From assembly GCF_026210795.1 (NCBI RefSeq), contig NC_089439.1, positions 434,001 to 498,000 of the forward strand: 64,000 nucleotides of DNA. Direction: 5' to 3'. Source of the DNA: Rhizophagus irregularis (taxonomy: Eukaryota; Glomeromycota; Glomeromycetes; Glomerales; Glomeraceae). Below, one piece after another: positions 23,517 to 35,578 of the stretch. A program made the position numbers and the translations under genes. The stretch's first letter is position 1. Each line of letters starts with the position of its first letter. The notes under the pieces were generated by a model, which had not been told where the DNA came from, searched no databases, and worked only from the letters and a program-made list of their open reading frames with translations.

Positions 23517-26092
23517 CAGTCGTCCCCCTCTATAGTCACCCCCTATATAAGAACACCCCCTATTTAGTCATATCATTGTCAAGTCCCGTTTTTTTAAATA
23601 TTAAAATGCCCCTTTTGTAGTCACAAATCGATTATAGTCACTATCACACTAATAGTTAGTCCCGATATAATAATTAACATATGAAAATTTCCCCTTATAT
23701 AGTCATATCACGTGATTAACAATGTATTCGGAAAATATATCGCACGTTTTGTGCATAAAATGAATTTTCCTTTTAAGTTGATAATCACCACATGTTTCGA
23801 ACTTTTTCTTTACAATTTTTATTTGAAAATGTTTTATTTTTCGATTTCAAACTTTTTTCATTACATAAATTCATCCTTTTACAAAAACTATCTTTTTCAC
23901 TTTTTTTTATATCTAATATAATGCCACCTATACGTTTACAAAAAGCAAGGAGAATTCGTTCTGCCATTAGTAATGAAATAAAAAAAGAAATATGTGAATA
24001 TATAATGGCAAATAGTAATGTGAAACAGGAAGAAGTTGCACTTTACTTTAATACAAAATATAATGAATTAAACATTGATAGATCAACTGTATCAAAAATA
24101 TGGCAAAATCGTGAAAAGTGGATGGCAGTTCTTTCAACTTCACAGACTGCATGTACATTTCGTCATCGCTCAGTTCAGTATCCAGAACTTGATAAGGCCT
24201 TGCAAATTTGGACAGCACAAGCAGTGACCGCTGGACTTCCTTTAACTGATATGATTTTACAACAAAAAGGAATAGAACTTGCACAAATGTTAAATATTGG
24301 AGAAAATCAAATAAAATTTACTAATGGTTGGGTGTACAGATTCAAAAAACGGAATGGACTTCAAAGAGTTAAGTTTTCAGGTGAGGCTAATAGTGCCCCT
24401 ATAGAAACTCTTCCAGAAGAACGTGTACGTCTTCGTGCACTTTTAGCTAAGTATGACAAGGAAGATATTTATAATGCAGATGAAACTGGGCTTTTTTTCC
24501 GAATGGAGCCAAACCAAACATTGAGTACTGGTGCAGTTGCGGGGCGTAAAATGGTAATTTTTATTGTAATAATTTTTCGTTAAAATAACTCTTTAAATGT
24601 TTTTTATTTTTCTGTAATCACTTTTTGACAAAATAATTATTTTCTGTAGGACAAAAGCCGAGTTTCTGTTTTATTTTGTGCTAATGCTACAGGATCTCAT
24701 AAAATTCGTCCTTTGGTAATTGGAAAATCATTAAATCCCCGATGTTTTAAAAATCTCAACAAGTCAACTCTTCCAGTCATTTATCGAGCCAATTCAAAAG
24801 CATGGATGAGATCTGATATTTTCATTGAATGGCTTAAACACCTTGACTATTACTTTCGCACAATGGATAGAAGAGTTTTACTTCTTATTGATAATGCAGG
24901 ATCCCACTTTAATCCAAAAAGATTTAAAAAAAATGATGATATGGATGATGAAGAAATTTCAGAATCTGATGACGAACAAGAATCTAAAAAACAAAAGAAA
25001 AAAGAAAAACCTGCTGTTGATCTTACTAATATTGAGCTTGTTTATCTTCCACCAAATACAACCGCTCATCTCCAACCTATGGATGCAGGTATTATCCATA
25101 GTTTTAAAGCTAAATATAAACAAGAATTTTGTAGACATTTAATTCGGCAGTTTGATTCTGGAGTTGATCATGTTAAGTAAGTTTAAAAAATTAACATTAT
25201 TTTTCTATTAATGTTATTAATTTATTATTTTATTTAGAAATAAGTTAAACATTAAGGAGGCAATTGATTATATTGCTGAATCATGGAATAATGTCACTCC
25301 AACAACAATTCAAAATTGTTGGATCAAAACAGGTATACTTCCATCTTGTGATGATGATAATACGGATGAAGAAGATTTAGATGATGATGAACTTGAAAAT
25401 CTTCTTATTAATTTGCCGGAAGAAACTGCTGATGTATTGGAATATTTTCAGTTGCTTGATCGTGAAATTCCAACTGAAGAGCACCTTACTGAAGAGCAAA
25501 TTATTGATATGGTGCGAAATGAAGAAAATCAAGTAGAAGAAAGTGAAGATGATGACGAAAATGAAGAAATTCCTCTGATATCAGTGAAAAAAGCAATTAA
25601 TGGGTTGGAAACTTTTGTTAATTATTTTGAACAACAAGAAGATTCCGAGTTTAATATTGGTGATTTGCGTATTTTTAGAAAATACTTACGAGTAATTAGA
25701 GTTAGAGAGATCAATGCAAAAAAGCAAAGTACACTTGATGGTTTTTTTGATAGGTAAATAACATTAATATAATTTTTAATAATTGCGAGATGTAATACTT
25801 TTATTAGTTATAATAGTTATAATAGTTATAATAGCGTAAAATAATAAAATCGGATTTGATATACATATTAGAAGGCAACGTGCTTTATTTTTATCATGTT
25901 ATATAATTATATTTAATTTTAAAATAAAGATTATTATATAAAAATAACAAATAAAAAAAAAATTTATAGTCACGCTAATACAAAAATTTTATATATATGT
26001 GACTATATTGTAAAAGTCTCATATAAGCACACCTCTCTATAGTCACAGCATTGTGTGGTCCCAAGAGGTGTGACTATAGAGGGGGACGACTG
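23517..26092 (+). mobile_element. pogo/Tc1-mariner-superfamily DNA transposon, apparently complete
   Basis: Perfect 23-bp terminal inverted repeats beginning CAGTCGTCCCCCTCTATAGT, flanked on each side by TA (23515-23516 and 26093-26094), the superfamily's target duplication. Further GTCACCCCCTAT / TTTAGTCATAT-like repeats lie just inside the left end. The 2576-bp element carries one transposase gene with two introns and no stops. Identical ends and an open gene suggest recent movement. Confidence 0.95.
23921..25757 (+). CDS. pogo-like transposase (CENP-B/DDE_1 type), 3 exons, ~559 aa
   Basis: It catalyses cut-and-paste movement of its own element. Exons: 23921-24553, 24650-25176 and 25238-25757; both introns are GT-AG and join in frame (phases 0 and 2). 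Residues ~1-60 form a helix-turn-helix with IKKEICEYIM and STVSKIW. Residues ~80-150 are a second, CENP-B-type DNA-binding domain (FTNGWVYRFKKRNGL). The catalytic triad is D187 (NADETGLFF), D292 (LLIDNAGSH) and D356 (QPMDAGIIHSFK). An acidic, Lys-rich insert (about 300-325) separates the second and third Asp. The C-terminal ~150 residues are acidic and end with KKQSTLDGFFDR, a typical end for this family. Upstream in-frame ATGs exist (from 23792), but the Met at 23921 fits the family start best. No disabling change is visible, so it may be active. Confidence 0.93.
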
Positions 26093-26597
26093 TATATAAA
26101 TTTTGTCATGAACAATGATAAATTGATGATTAGTAAAAAATTATTTATTTATTATTAATTTATTTAATATAATTAAAGTGAAAATTATTTTTACATTTTT
26201 ATTAATCTTATTAAGTAAAATCATAATTTAAGACGCGATATTGTTTTTTAAGCCTGATTTTATCAAAATTTGAATAAAATTTGTAACTCAGGCCAAATTA
26301 ATAGTGCCGGCCCGAATTACGATAAAATAAGCTAATTCAAATTCAATAATCAAATCGGAAAAAAGGCTACAAAAATTAAAAAAAACCTACCAAATTGTAT
26401 TAATAAGTACCATTATCTCTAATATGGATCGTCATATGCAATCTAAAAAATTTTATATATGAAATCTGATCCGGATTCCGGATTTCACCCGGATTTCTGA
26501 CCCGGATTTCAATCCGGATCAAACCGGATATAATCCAGATTTTTTTTTGTGTAATCCGGATGACGGATTTCATCCGGATCGAAGCACTAGTTGAATA

Positions 26598-28099
26598 TAT
26601 GGATAAATGCAATATATTAAATATAATTTATATAGTTTATATATTCCATATAGTTTATATATTTCATATAGTTTATATATTTTATATATTTTATATAGTA
26701 CATAGTGTAAATTTTATTATAAATAGATAGTATTCGCAAGGTTTAATAAAGGCGCGCACTCATACCATGTATTAAGGGTCAAAAGTCCTAAAGTTTAATG
26801 ATGATAATAAAGTCTATATTCTAAATATACACCTTGTCCTTGAATTATGTCTTATACACTTTATTTCTTATTTCTTATTGTTTATTTTTGACTGTTTGTA
26901 AATCCTTCATTTGCGTCTGATCGTATAGGCTAATTGGGAAGCTATACTTTATTCGCATCTGGTCGGATTTGTTAGAATTGATTGTTTTGTATAAGATTTA
27001 TGTTAGTCATCTTAATTCCTGACCTCTCCGACCCTTCTGCTTAATATATTTTTAATTAAACTTACTGCTTAATATTTTTTAAGCAACTAAAGAACTGACG
27101 TTAACAGTATTCCTCTATGATTTCTATACACTTATAAATAAAATTGTACATATTCAATTATTCAATCCAACCTTTTCCCTTCAAATTTAAATGCATCTTT
27201 ATTACTTTAAATTTCATTCTTTTTTCAGTTTGATACATCTAGCTCCGGAGTAATTATCCATATATGACGATTAAAAAATTAACTAGCATTATTCCTGGTC
27301 CGTGCTGCATAAAATTATGAATGATTTAATGATTCAACTTAATCGAGTCCAACTCTGTAAACAAGTATTTTTTCTTTTTTTTTGGTAAATATAGATCTAG
27401 ACTCCCTGTATAATGCTTAAAACGACCTGCCACTGAATTTTATTAAATAAAATTTATACCTTTGATACAATAAATATAAATGAAAATTACAACAGTAAAG
27501 TTATTACTAAAGTTCACCACAATAAAAAAACACCCAAGAAAAACTAAGAATTAACCAAAGATCATCACCCAAATCAAAAATAAAGTTGCACCACCAAGTT
27601 TCGCCGCACTTATAATAGCCAAAATGCCGTATTGCATTACCGAAATGCTAAAATTAATTCATCAGTTCAAACTAGATCACTACTACAATCAAATGAACAA
27701 GAAAGTAACGTTAGAAACGTTCACAATTAAATATTAAGTATACACACACTCTCCCCATACTTATCTAAAATCTGGTTTCGCTGAAGTTCATTTATCACAT
27801 ATTACGCAAAACGCTACAGTTAATGCCATAATTCCAGAACTCCCCAGCGTAACAATCAAAAAGAAGCTCGGGTACATGAAATTCAGCCAATGATACTCAA
27901 GTCTTCCAATAAAATAGTAAAATCGGAAACCGAGGGGACATGGAAACGACTCGGTTCAGGGAACCGGAGTGGGTCGGAGTGGCCGAACCGATAGAACTGG
28001 TTTCAGTAACCGGTTTAAGTCGTTAATTCTGGCCTGCATCGCAATTTTGGCCTGAATTACCCGCTTGTATCACGTAACGTTACACAAACATTGTGACAA
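26598..28099. other. Intergenic region upstream of duplication B
   Basis: No gene is supported. TATATAGTTTATATATT-type repeats fill ~26610-26700. A GC-richer patch with CGGTTCAGGGAACCGG and related GG(A)ACCGG / CCGGTT motifs lies at ~27945-28015. Nothing else is recognisable. Confidence 0.4.
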
Positions 28100-31000
28100 A
28101 TATTTCTCTATAATCACGTGAGATTTTGATGATGCCGGAGAAGTGATAATTCCAGACAAAAGTCACGCGGTAGACTCCTAATACACGTGATAATAGATGG
28201 CATAAAATAATACCATATCGGCCTAGCCTAAACCTAGTATACGTGATAATATACATGGCAACATTATTTTAATATACGCGTAAAATAATACCCTAGCATA
28301 CCCCAAATATTGTACTTTTCTAAACTTTCTTTACATGGCAACCCTAAATAATTAAATAAACCATTATTTTGGTAAACAAAAGTTTTAATATTTCGGTTTC
28401 TGGCGACTTGTATTATATATATAAACGAAATAATAAAAGTGCTCATTTATTGATTAGGCGCCAAGTATGATTCATGTCCTTACACGCATTAATTACCGTA
28501 TTTTATTGTTAAATCATATACTTTTTAACCATATCTGATACATAAAAGCAAGAAAAGTATAGTATATACAATATATATAAAAAAATAATATAAATATACG
28601 AGCGAAAATCAGAAATTACAAAAAAAAAAATAAAAATAAAAAAATATCATAAATATGGACAGATTCTTAAGTCTCATAGATTACAACAACATATTTACAT
28701 TTCTTAATGTAAATGAACAAGCACAAAAGCTTGCAATTAAAGCAAGGGATGGAACAATTCCTAAAATATCGACCGGAAAAGAATTACTCAAGATTTGTTT
28801 AGATTTCAAGTTACGGTCAGATAATCAACGTCATATAATTGATATTGATTCGGTAACGGATGAAATTTGGAACTCACGTTTATCGGCTTCACAAAAATGG
28901 CAGTTTAAGAACCTTGCAGATAATGTAAATAAAGCTCGAAATGCTACTACTATCGAATTAATTGCTCGGATTAATACACCGCAAATTACAAAAACTCCTT
29001 TAGAAAATTCTATTTTAAACGGTACGAGTTTTCATGATGACAAAGGTTTTGAATTTTTGATTCACCCTTTTCAGTAAAATTTCAATTTTCCGTTACAGTA
29101 TGTTTTAAACTCAATATTACCCTTAAGCTTCACGTTAGGAATTAAGCTTTTTTTTTTTTAAGATTTAAATTAAAATTTTTTTCATTCTTTTTATTATTAT
29201 ATATATGGATAAATTTACAAAATTCGACAATTTTTACAAATTTTTTATCATAAGATTTCTCTATCATAAATTAGTGCACAAAAAAAAATACAAACCAACT
29301 ATGTAACCTTTTTTTAGTTGGGATAAACATATTGTAACTTACTTAAATGATTTTATTAATAAAAATACAGTATTAAAAATATTACAGCTTTTTTCACCCA
29401 TAACTTGAAGTTTTTGTCTCGAAAACAATTATTTTTATATTCTTAATTATTTTACAAGTTATTCTAAAAATAATTACAGAAGATACAAGTTGCAGAATCG
29501 CTAAATTCTGTGACCTTTAAAATTCGATCATTTTGCTTGAAAGGGCAATCATTTCCATTTTGAGTTTTTCTTTCACATTACGGGTATCGCCGCGGTGCAA
29601 TTTTTAAATAATTTAAATTTATGATATATATGATTTTTAATAAATAATGTTCATTTTACGCGATTGTACAAGCTAAAACGAAGATAAAATAAGCGGTCAA
29701 AGTTTTTGAAATTTACAATTGGATGAAATAAAAAAGATTAGAGTCAAATAATTCATTAAGTAGGTAAGTAGATCGATATTTTATCCTAATTATTTTTTTT
29801 AATAACAGTGGTAGATAAAAACTTTATGGGAGTTTATATAATTTTTTAAAAATCTATTTACTTTTTTAAAAAGCATATTAAACATATTATAATAACGCCC
29901 TTTACTATTTAATCTGTAACTATATAAAGTTACGTTACATCAATTAATAAATTTATACGACAAATGATTCTATCAGTTTTATTATTTGCATCATTTGCGC
30001 TTCGCTTATACTTATACCCGTTCGCCACTCGGCCGATAGAACTTCAGAACTTCAATGGTGAGCTTTGATTAACTAATTGAGATATATGATGAAAGTGAAG
30101 CTGAATCACTTTAATAGCCCCTTATTTAATTTATTAGGAAAACAAATTAAATGATCTACATTTTCTACAGTAATTTAAATAAAATTTCTTGTTGTATGAC
30201 ATATAATCACCGGAATACCGGAATTACATTTTTTTTATTCGTGTACAAACTCCGATATAACGATATGACAGGATTTATATGGAAATCTATGAAAAATATC
30301 AAAATTATACCGATATTCATATATGGTGAAAAAGTAAATGATTTATAGTTATATCGAGTTTTTATTATCGAGGTTAACAGTTTCAGAACACGAGCAGTAT
30401 ATAAATGATATAAATGGATAACAAGCCGGTATTATCTAAAAAAAGGAAGGATCTACACATTTTTTAAGGCCATTATAATGATCATAAAAAGATTATCAAT
30501 TATCATCTACCTTGTATTCTAAATACAGTCAGATTGATTTTGGTCGTTATAATATTTTTATTATACCGATTTAATATGTTAAAAAAATATAAAAATTCAA
30601 TATATCTAAAAATATATTACAAAGTCGTACTTTATCATTATCGTTTTAATATATATTTATAGTATCAATACAATTGAAATCCGAAATTGAATTATTGAAA
30701 CTCATAAATGTCAGGTGATCTACTGCGATGACTGGTTTATAATTAAGCTTCATCATATGTAATAGGTATATTAATAGTGATAAAATTAATTATAGACGAT
30801 TTGAGAAAAAGTTCGTTATGGACCAAAATCGGATCGTAATGAAGTTACTCAAGTACAAAATTTAATATTATCCAACTTGCGATCGCGCCAAGCTAAATGT
30901 AAATTTAAAATTTAATATTTAAAAATAAAATTATCATAACTATAAATAATTACTCACGATAAAGCTTTTAGAATCTTAAAGAATACATATATTTATTCTA

Positions 31001-31570
31001 TGATCTATGTTTTAAACTATAGTATATGATAACTTTGGTAAATCTATTTCTATCTAAGCCGTATTTATGATTTTAGTGGAGATTGGAACAAGTGTATCGC
31101 CCATTCGGAAAACTGACCATGCGCTGGTTGGAAATGTTAATTTGGACTTAATTAATACAGAAAATTTATTTATTAATCAAGTATGACGACCATTGTATTT
31201 ATACCGTAGCAATAACCTAAGTCGAAGAACTGCAAAATATTGGATATCAATCTCCGCCGATTTAGAAGTTTTTATTAGCGCCCATGCCTGTTCATCCAAA
31301 GTCCTGAAGTGTAAACAAAATAATGTAAATGAGATATAATTATACCAGATTATTTATTTCGAAATTTTTTTTAAAAAACAGAAAAAATTCTTTATTAAAA
31401 ATAATTAAGAAAAAATTCAAATTCAAATCAACTTAATGAATTTGTCCAAAATTTTTTAATCTCGCACTACTGTAAAATTGCGTAAAGTTCAAAATTAAAA
31501 CTTGTTAAAAAATAAATAATAATATAAAATACTTTATGAATGACTATTCATTAAGTCGCAGCAAAAAATA
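28100..31570. repeat. Segmental duplication, copy B (partner at ~16590-21540)
   Basis: Contains the copy 3 gene and its flanks, collinear with copy A (matching points are listed there). It lacks the ~860-bp insertion found in copy A and so shows the empty site, between TATAATTATACCAG near 31350 and AAATTCTTTATTAAAAATAA near 31385. Shared flanks reach more than 400 bases upstream and ~2.5 kb downstream of the gene. Confidence 0.85.
28655..29077 (+). CDS. Small HMG-box-like family protein, copy 3 (140 aa)
   Basis: Starts MDRFLSLIDYNNIFTFLNV, preceded by an A-rich stretch (~28618-28645). The core motifs are kept: RDGTIPKIS, GKELLKICLDFKLRSDNQR, IIDIDSVTDEIWNS, SASQKWQFKNLADNVNKARN, ARINTPQIT and LNGTSFHDDKGFEF. 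The conserved LPLG end of the other copies has been replaced by LIHPFQ, so the C-terminus is ~10 residues shorter than in copy 1. It is single-exon and intact. The Trp/Phe/LAD spacing supports an HMG-box-like helix pair as in copy 2. The gene sits in the segmental duplication with copy 2, so the two arose together. No localisation signal is seen; function unknown. Confidence 0.8.
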   Translation: MDRFLSLIDYNNIFTFLNVNEQAQKLAIKARDGTIPKISTGKELLKICLDFKLRSDNQRHIIDIDSVTDEIWNSRLSASQKWQFKNLADNVNKARNATTIELIARINTPQITKTPLENSILNGTSFHDDKGFEFLIHPFQ

Positions 31571-32331
31571 TGTATAAAATATTTCGTACTATAATTGAAT
31601 GATCGACGAACCTTTTTGAAAACGTTATTAATTATTACTATTGTCGTAATTTTATCTCCATTTTGGACTCGAGTGTTTACCAGGTAAACGAGTATGTATT
31701 AAAACGGTGTTTTGATCAGGTAATAAAGGTTCCACAAAATAGACTCAGACATGCTAACGTATGTACTGTATGCTGCATACACCTTTAAAATAAGCATTGG
31801 ACAAATGATTACTTTATTAAAACTATTCGTGTTAGTCTTATGACAAAATAAAAATGGAAATTTCATACGTGAGAACATTTATTTTTTCTTAAAAATATAG
31901 TAATGTTACACCTTCATACGTAATTCTTAAATTATTGGTAATATAACCTGCTAAATTTTTAAAGAAATTCTTTTTACGTATAAAAGAATATTTTGTCAAT
32001 TTGTGATACTTGTTCATAAGTTTACAGGTTTAAATAACTTTGTTTAAATATTTGTGAAACAGGGGATACGTTTGTATTATTGTGTGACAAATGCAGAAAA
32101 TTTACCAAAAAAAATTGTTACCTGGGTACTCATCATTGCTAAATTTATAATTTCATTTTAGTTTTTACGTTACACAATAAGAAATATTTATTGATGACGA
32201 TTGCTCCAAAATCTTATCGTAACGTATAATTACGATAAAATATTTTCTCTCATTTTGCTAACGTAAATAAATAAAATAAGAAATTTTTTAATCAGTATTA
32301 TTAAAATATATATTCAAAAGTATTTAATCAC
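29078..32331. other. Non-coding flank of copy 3, within and beyond duplication B
   Basis: No gene is supported. Up to ~31570 it mirrors the flank of copy 2. Beyond that it is unique AT-rich sequence with a GTTTACCAGGTAAAC palindrome at ~31675-31690. The ORF at 30151 (65 codons) is not conserved in the duplicate and is rejected. Confidence 0.45.
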
Positions 32332-32460
32332 ATGGATGTTGATAATATACTTTCGTAAAGAATGAAGTTCATAGGTTGCAATTTAATAATGATATAATTG
32401 ATCCAGCAACGAATGAAATTTGGAATTTACGTTTGACAACCTCACAATAAGATCAAAATT
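32332..32460 (+). pseudogene. HMG-box-like family, N-terminal fragment of a split copy
   Basis: From ATG at 32332 the frame reads MDVDNILS then TAA. In the remaining ~75 bases the family core is clear: NDIID.PATNEIWNLRLTTSQ, followed by TAA and DQNF. Homology ends at the point corresponding to the SQKKQF|KNLAD junction of the intact copies; the matching C-terminal half resumes at ~34554. Two stops make this half dead. Confidence 0.8.
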
Positions 32461-33045
32461 TTATATTTTTTTTGAAATTTTTTTTTTAAAAAAAAGAATT
32501 TGCGAGAAATTTTTAATAATTAATCCATTAAATAACCATCTATTTTAACAAACTGAAATGATTGTTCGCAAGATAAAGAACTCAAGTTAATTATCTCGAT
32601 TAATTAATTCATTTGAATACTTCTTTTTTTCTGAAGCTCGCCTCTAATTTTGCGCACACATTTCCTACCAGTCTCAAAAAAAAAAATAAATGTATCATAC
32701 ATAAGTCGCTAATAAACAATTTGCTATATCTAAAATCACTTTTTTACATCATAAGATTTTAGGTATTTACAATATGATAATTATGATATGTAAACTTCTG
32801 ATAAAAATGTGATTCGTCTATTTACTGAATATCAGTAAAGAGATTCAATAACTTAATAAAATAGACCATTAGACTTTTTATTTATGACATTTGTAATAAT
32901 TTGTCACATGATTTTAGAAAAAGTGAACACAGTAACTGTTTCTAGAAATTCACTGTACACAAACTACACAATCGACATAAAATTAATTGTGGCTTTTAAA
33001 CTTTAAATTTATTTATTTTTTTTTTCTTTTACATTAAAAAAAATA

Positions 33046-34529
33046 ATGTCTTCAAAATTTTTAGCAGAATTATCTAGCGACTATGAAAAACTTTTTGAAA
33101 CAGAAATTGGATATGATGTTATTATTTATGCTGGAGAAGGCCAAAATATGAAGGAAATTCATGCACATTCAAATATTTTATGTATTAGGTCTCAATATTT
33201 CCGTTCTGCATTTTCTAATGAATGGTTTGAGAAAAGAGATGGAAAATTTATTTTCAAAAAACCAAATATTTCACCTCAATTATTTAATATTATTCTTAGG
33301 TAATAATCTAATAATTTATATAATTTATGATAAATTTTTTTGTTCACATAATTTAAATTTTTCTAACTATTAAATATATTAGGTTCATTTATTGTGGAAA
33401 TATTGAATTAAAGAATTTACAAGGTCCTGATGTATTGGATTTATTGATAGCTGTGGATGAACTAAATATCAATTCATTAGTTTCCCACATTCAAGAATTT
33501 TTAATTGAATATAAAACTGAATTTTTGCAAAAAAATCCAACTGGAATTCTTGAAACCGTTTATCAACATGAAGCATTTACGGATTTATGGAATTTTTTTC
33601 TTGAAAAAATTTGTGAAGAACCTAAAATTTTATTTAGCTCTGATAATTTCATTAATTTAAAAGCTCCTTTAGTAGAATTATTATTAAAAAGGGATGACTT
33701 ATATATGGATGAAATTGAAGTTTGGGAGAATTTATTAAAATGGTGTTTTGCTCAACAAAATATAAAGAATGATTCAACAAAATGGAGTAAAGAAGATATT
33801 ATAAGAGTCGAAAGAGAATTATATAGATTTATTCCTTTAATTCGATTTTATGATATTGAACCTACAGATTTCTTTTACAAAGTTTATTGTTACAAAGACG
33901 TTTTACCACAAGATTTAATTCATAATCTTTTAGAATTTCACATAGTTCCTAATATAAAAACTAAAACTAATTTACCACCTTCAAGAAAACCAAATTTAAA
34001 GTATCATCTCGATTCAACCTTGATTGAATCAAAACATATTCATCTTTTTGCTTCATGGATTGATAGAAAAGATTCTTCACATTATAATATGAAAAATATT
34101 CCATATGATTTTAAATTATTATATCGTTCAAGTCGTGATGGAATTGACACTAATACTTTTCATAAAAATTGTGACAATAAAGGAGCTACTATTTGGGTAG
34201 CAAAAATTAAAAATTCTACACAAATAATTGGAGGGTATAATCCACTTGATTGGAATGGTAATTGCGTTTGGAAAACTACAGAAGATAGCTTTATTTTTAA
34301 TTTTACAAATAGAAAAAATATTTCTACTTCAAAAGTAAGTTATGTTAATAATAAGAAGTATGCTGTTTATTGTTATGATACTAATGGACCAACTATGGGT
34401 AATTTATACTGCTTTAAGAATAATTGGTCTAATAAACAGCGTCATTTTGGGATTTCTTATTATGACACAGGAATTCCAGAAGACTTTATAGTAGAAGATT
34501 ATGAAGTATTTCAAATAATTAAAAAATAA
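33046..34529 (+). CDS. BTB-BACK-TLDc domain protein (466 aa, 2 exons)
   Basis: Probably a substrate adaptor for a Cullin-3 ubiquitin ligase, as BTB-BACK proteins usually are; the TLDc domain is associated with oxidative-stress or V-ATPase-related proteins. Exons are 33046-33299 and 33383-34529, joined in frame across a GT-AG intron (AG|G). Residues ~15-115 are the BTB fold (ELSSDYEKL, YDVIIYAGEG, HAHSNILCIRSQYFRSAF, NISPQLFNIIL, then FIYCGNIEL). The BACK-like region follows (~120-225: LLIAVDELNI, FIPLIRFYDI). The TLDc domain occupies ~300-466 (LLYRSSRDGIDTNTFH, IIGGYNPLDW, FIFNFTN, with the usual ending VEDYEVFQI). The family is hugely expanded in Rhizophagus, and three dead relatives lie at 35000, 41523 and 50280. 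The start ATG follows an A-rich leader. It lies between two halves of an HMG-like family member. Confidence 0.92.
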
Positions 34530-34553
34530 ATTTTGTGTATAAATTATTTTAAG

Positions 34554-34760
34554 AAAGAGCATCTCGTGGGTAATATAAATAACACTCGTGACTCTGATAC
34601 CATTAATCAAATCTCTCGAATTTATACAATTAATACATCACAAATTACAAACAGTTCTTTCGAAGATAATTTTTTTAATGGACCAAACTTCTATGAAAAC
34701 GAAAGTTTCCAATCTTTAATATTACCTAATGGGTTGTTCAGGGTCTCTTTATTTTTCCTT
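34554..34760 (+). pseudogene. HMG-box-like family, C-terminal fragment of the split copy
   Basis: The frame reads HLVGNINNTRDSDTINQISRI, TINTSQITNSSFEDNFFNGPNF, ENESFQSLILPNGLF, which aligns with the last ~65 residues of copies 1-3 (NLADNVNKARN onward, FFNGTSFHDDKSLES, LPLG). It starts only ~25 bases after the stop of the BTB gene and completes the fragment at 32332. The reading frame is largely open; the C-terminal extension beyond ~34745 is unrelated. Confidence 0.8.
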
Positions 34761-34999
34761 AAATTTCACATCCTCTACGTGCTCCAATTTGATTATTTTA
34801 TATTACTCACGGCATTTAATTAGAATATAATTCATGTGAGATTAAATTCTTTTATTTCTGTTTAATAAATTATTTTATTTTTTTAATTTTCATCTGCAAT
34901 CTATAAAATTTACATAAACTTAAATTAATATAGTTTAGAATTCTGATATAAAATACAACTCCAAACTTTGCTTTTCTTATTATTTATATAAAGTAAATA

Positions 35000-35370
35000 A
35001 TGATTTCGAAATTTTGGGCAGAGTTACTATCTAGCGACTATGAAACTTATTTAAACAGAAATTGGATATGACGTTATTATTTATGCTGGAGAAGAACAAA
35101 GTATTAAAGAAAATTCATGTTTCATTAAAATATTTTGTGTGCTGTCCCAATATTTTCGTACTGCATCTTCTAGAGAAAAGAGATGGAAAATTTATTTTTA
35201 GAAAAATCAAATATTTCACCATAATTATTTAATATCATTTTGAAATGTCAAATTTATTGTGTAAATTATACTAGGTTTATATACTGTGAAAATATGAAAA
35301 TATTGAATTGAATATTTTACAAGGTCCTGACTTATTAGCGATAGTATGCTTTTGGATGATAAATTTCTGA
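35000..35370 (+). pseudogene. Dead BTB-domain gene, second copy of the 33046 gene
   Basis: The sequence follows exon 1 and the start of exon 2 of the intact gene (ISKFWAEL.SSDYE, EIGYDVIIYAGEE, SQYFRTAS, NISP.LFNIIL, then after an intron-like gap FIYCEN and LQGPDLLA). Several indels and stops interrupt it, and homology ends near 35370, so the BACK and TLDc parts are gone. It lies just downstream of the C-terminal fragment of the split HMG-like copy. Confidence 0.82.
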
Positions 35371-35486
35371 CGATCATCTTCCAAATTTATTCACTTTTTC
35401 GCTTAATTTGTAGTTTGTCATACGATCTACATGCATTTTTTCATAATTTCGGAAATGCTCAATGTGAACTTTTTTGATTCAATTTT

Positions 35487-35578
35487 ATATAGCTATATAT
35501 ATTGCTAATTGCAATTGCAATTGCTATTGCTATTGCTATTGCTATTGCAATTGCAATTGCAATAGCTATATAGCTATA
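35487..35578. repeat. Microsatellite TTGCAA/TTGCTA with palindromic layout
   Basis: Runs of GCAATT and GCTATT hexamers, flanked on both sides by TATAGCTATATA, make a ~90-bp near-palindrome that could extrude a hairpin. No coding. Confidence 0.85.

Larger units (their letters stand above)
23294..26589. mobile_element. Non-autonomous hAT-type element with 8-bp target duplication, interrupted by a pogo transposon
   Basis: The ends are TAGTGCTTCGATCCG and its exact reverse complement (26575-26589). The 8-bp sequence GTTGAATA directly flanks both ends (23286-23293 and 26590-26597). An 8-bp duplication with TAGNG-type ends is the signature of hAT elements. Both subterminal regions are packed with ATCCGGAT motifs (left ~23318-23428, right ~26468-26580), which may be transposase-binding repeats. 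Removing the inner transposon leaves ~720 bp without an ORF, so it depends on a transposase from elsewhere. Confidence 0.92.
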
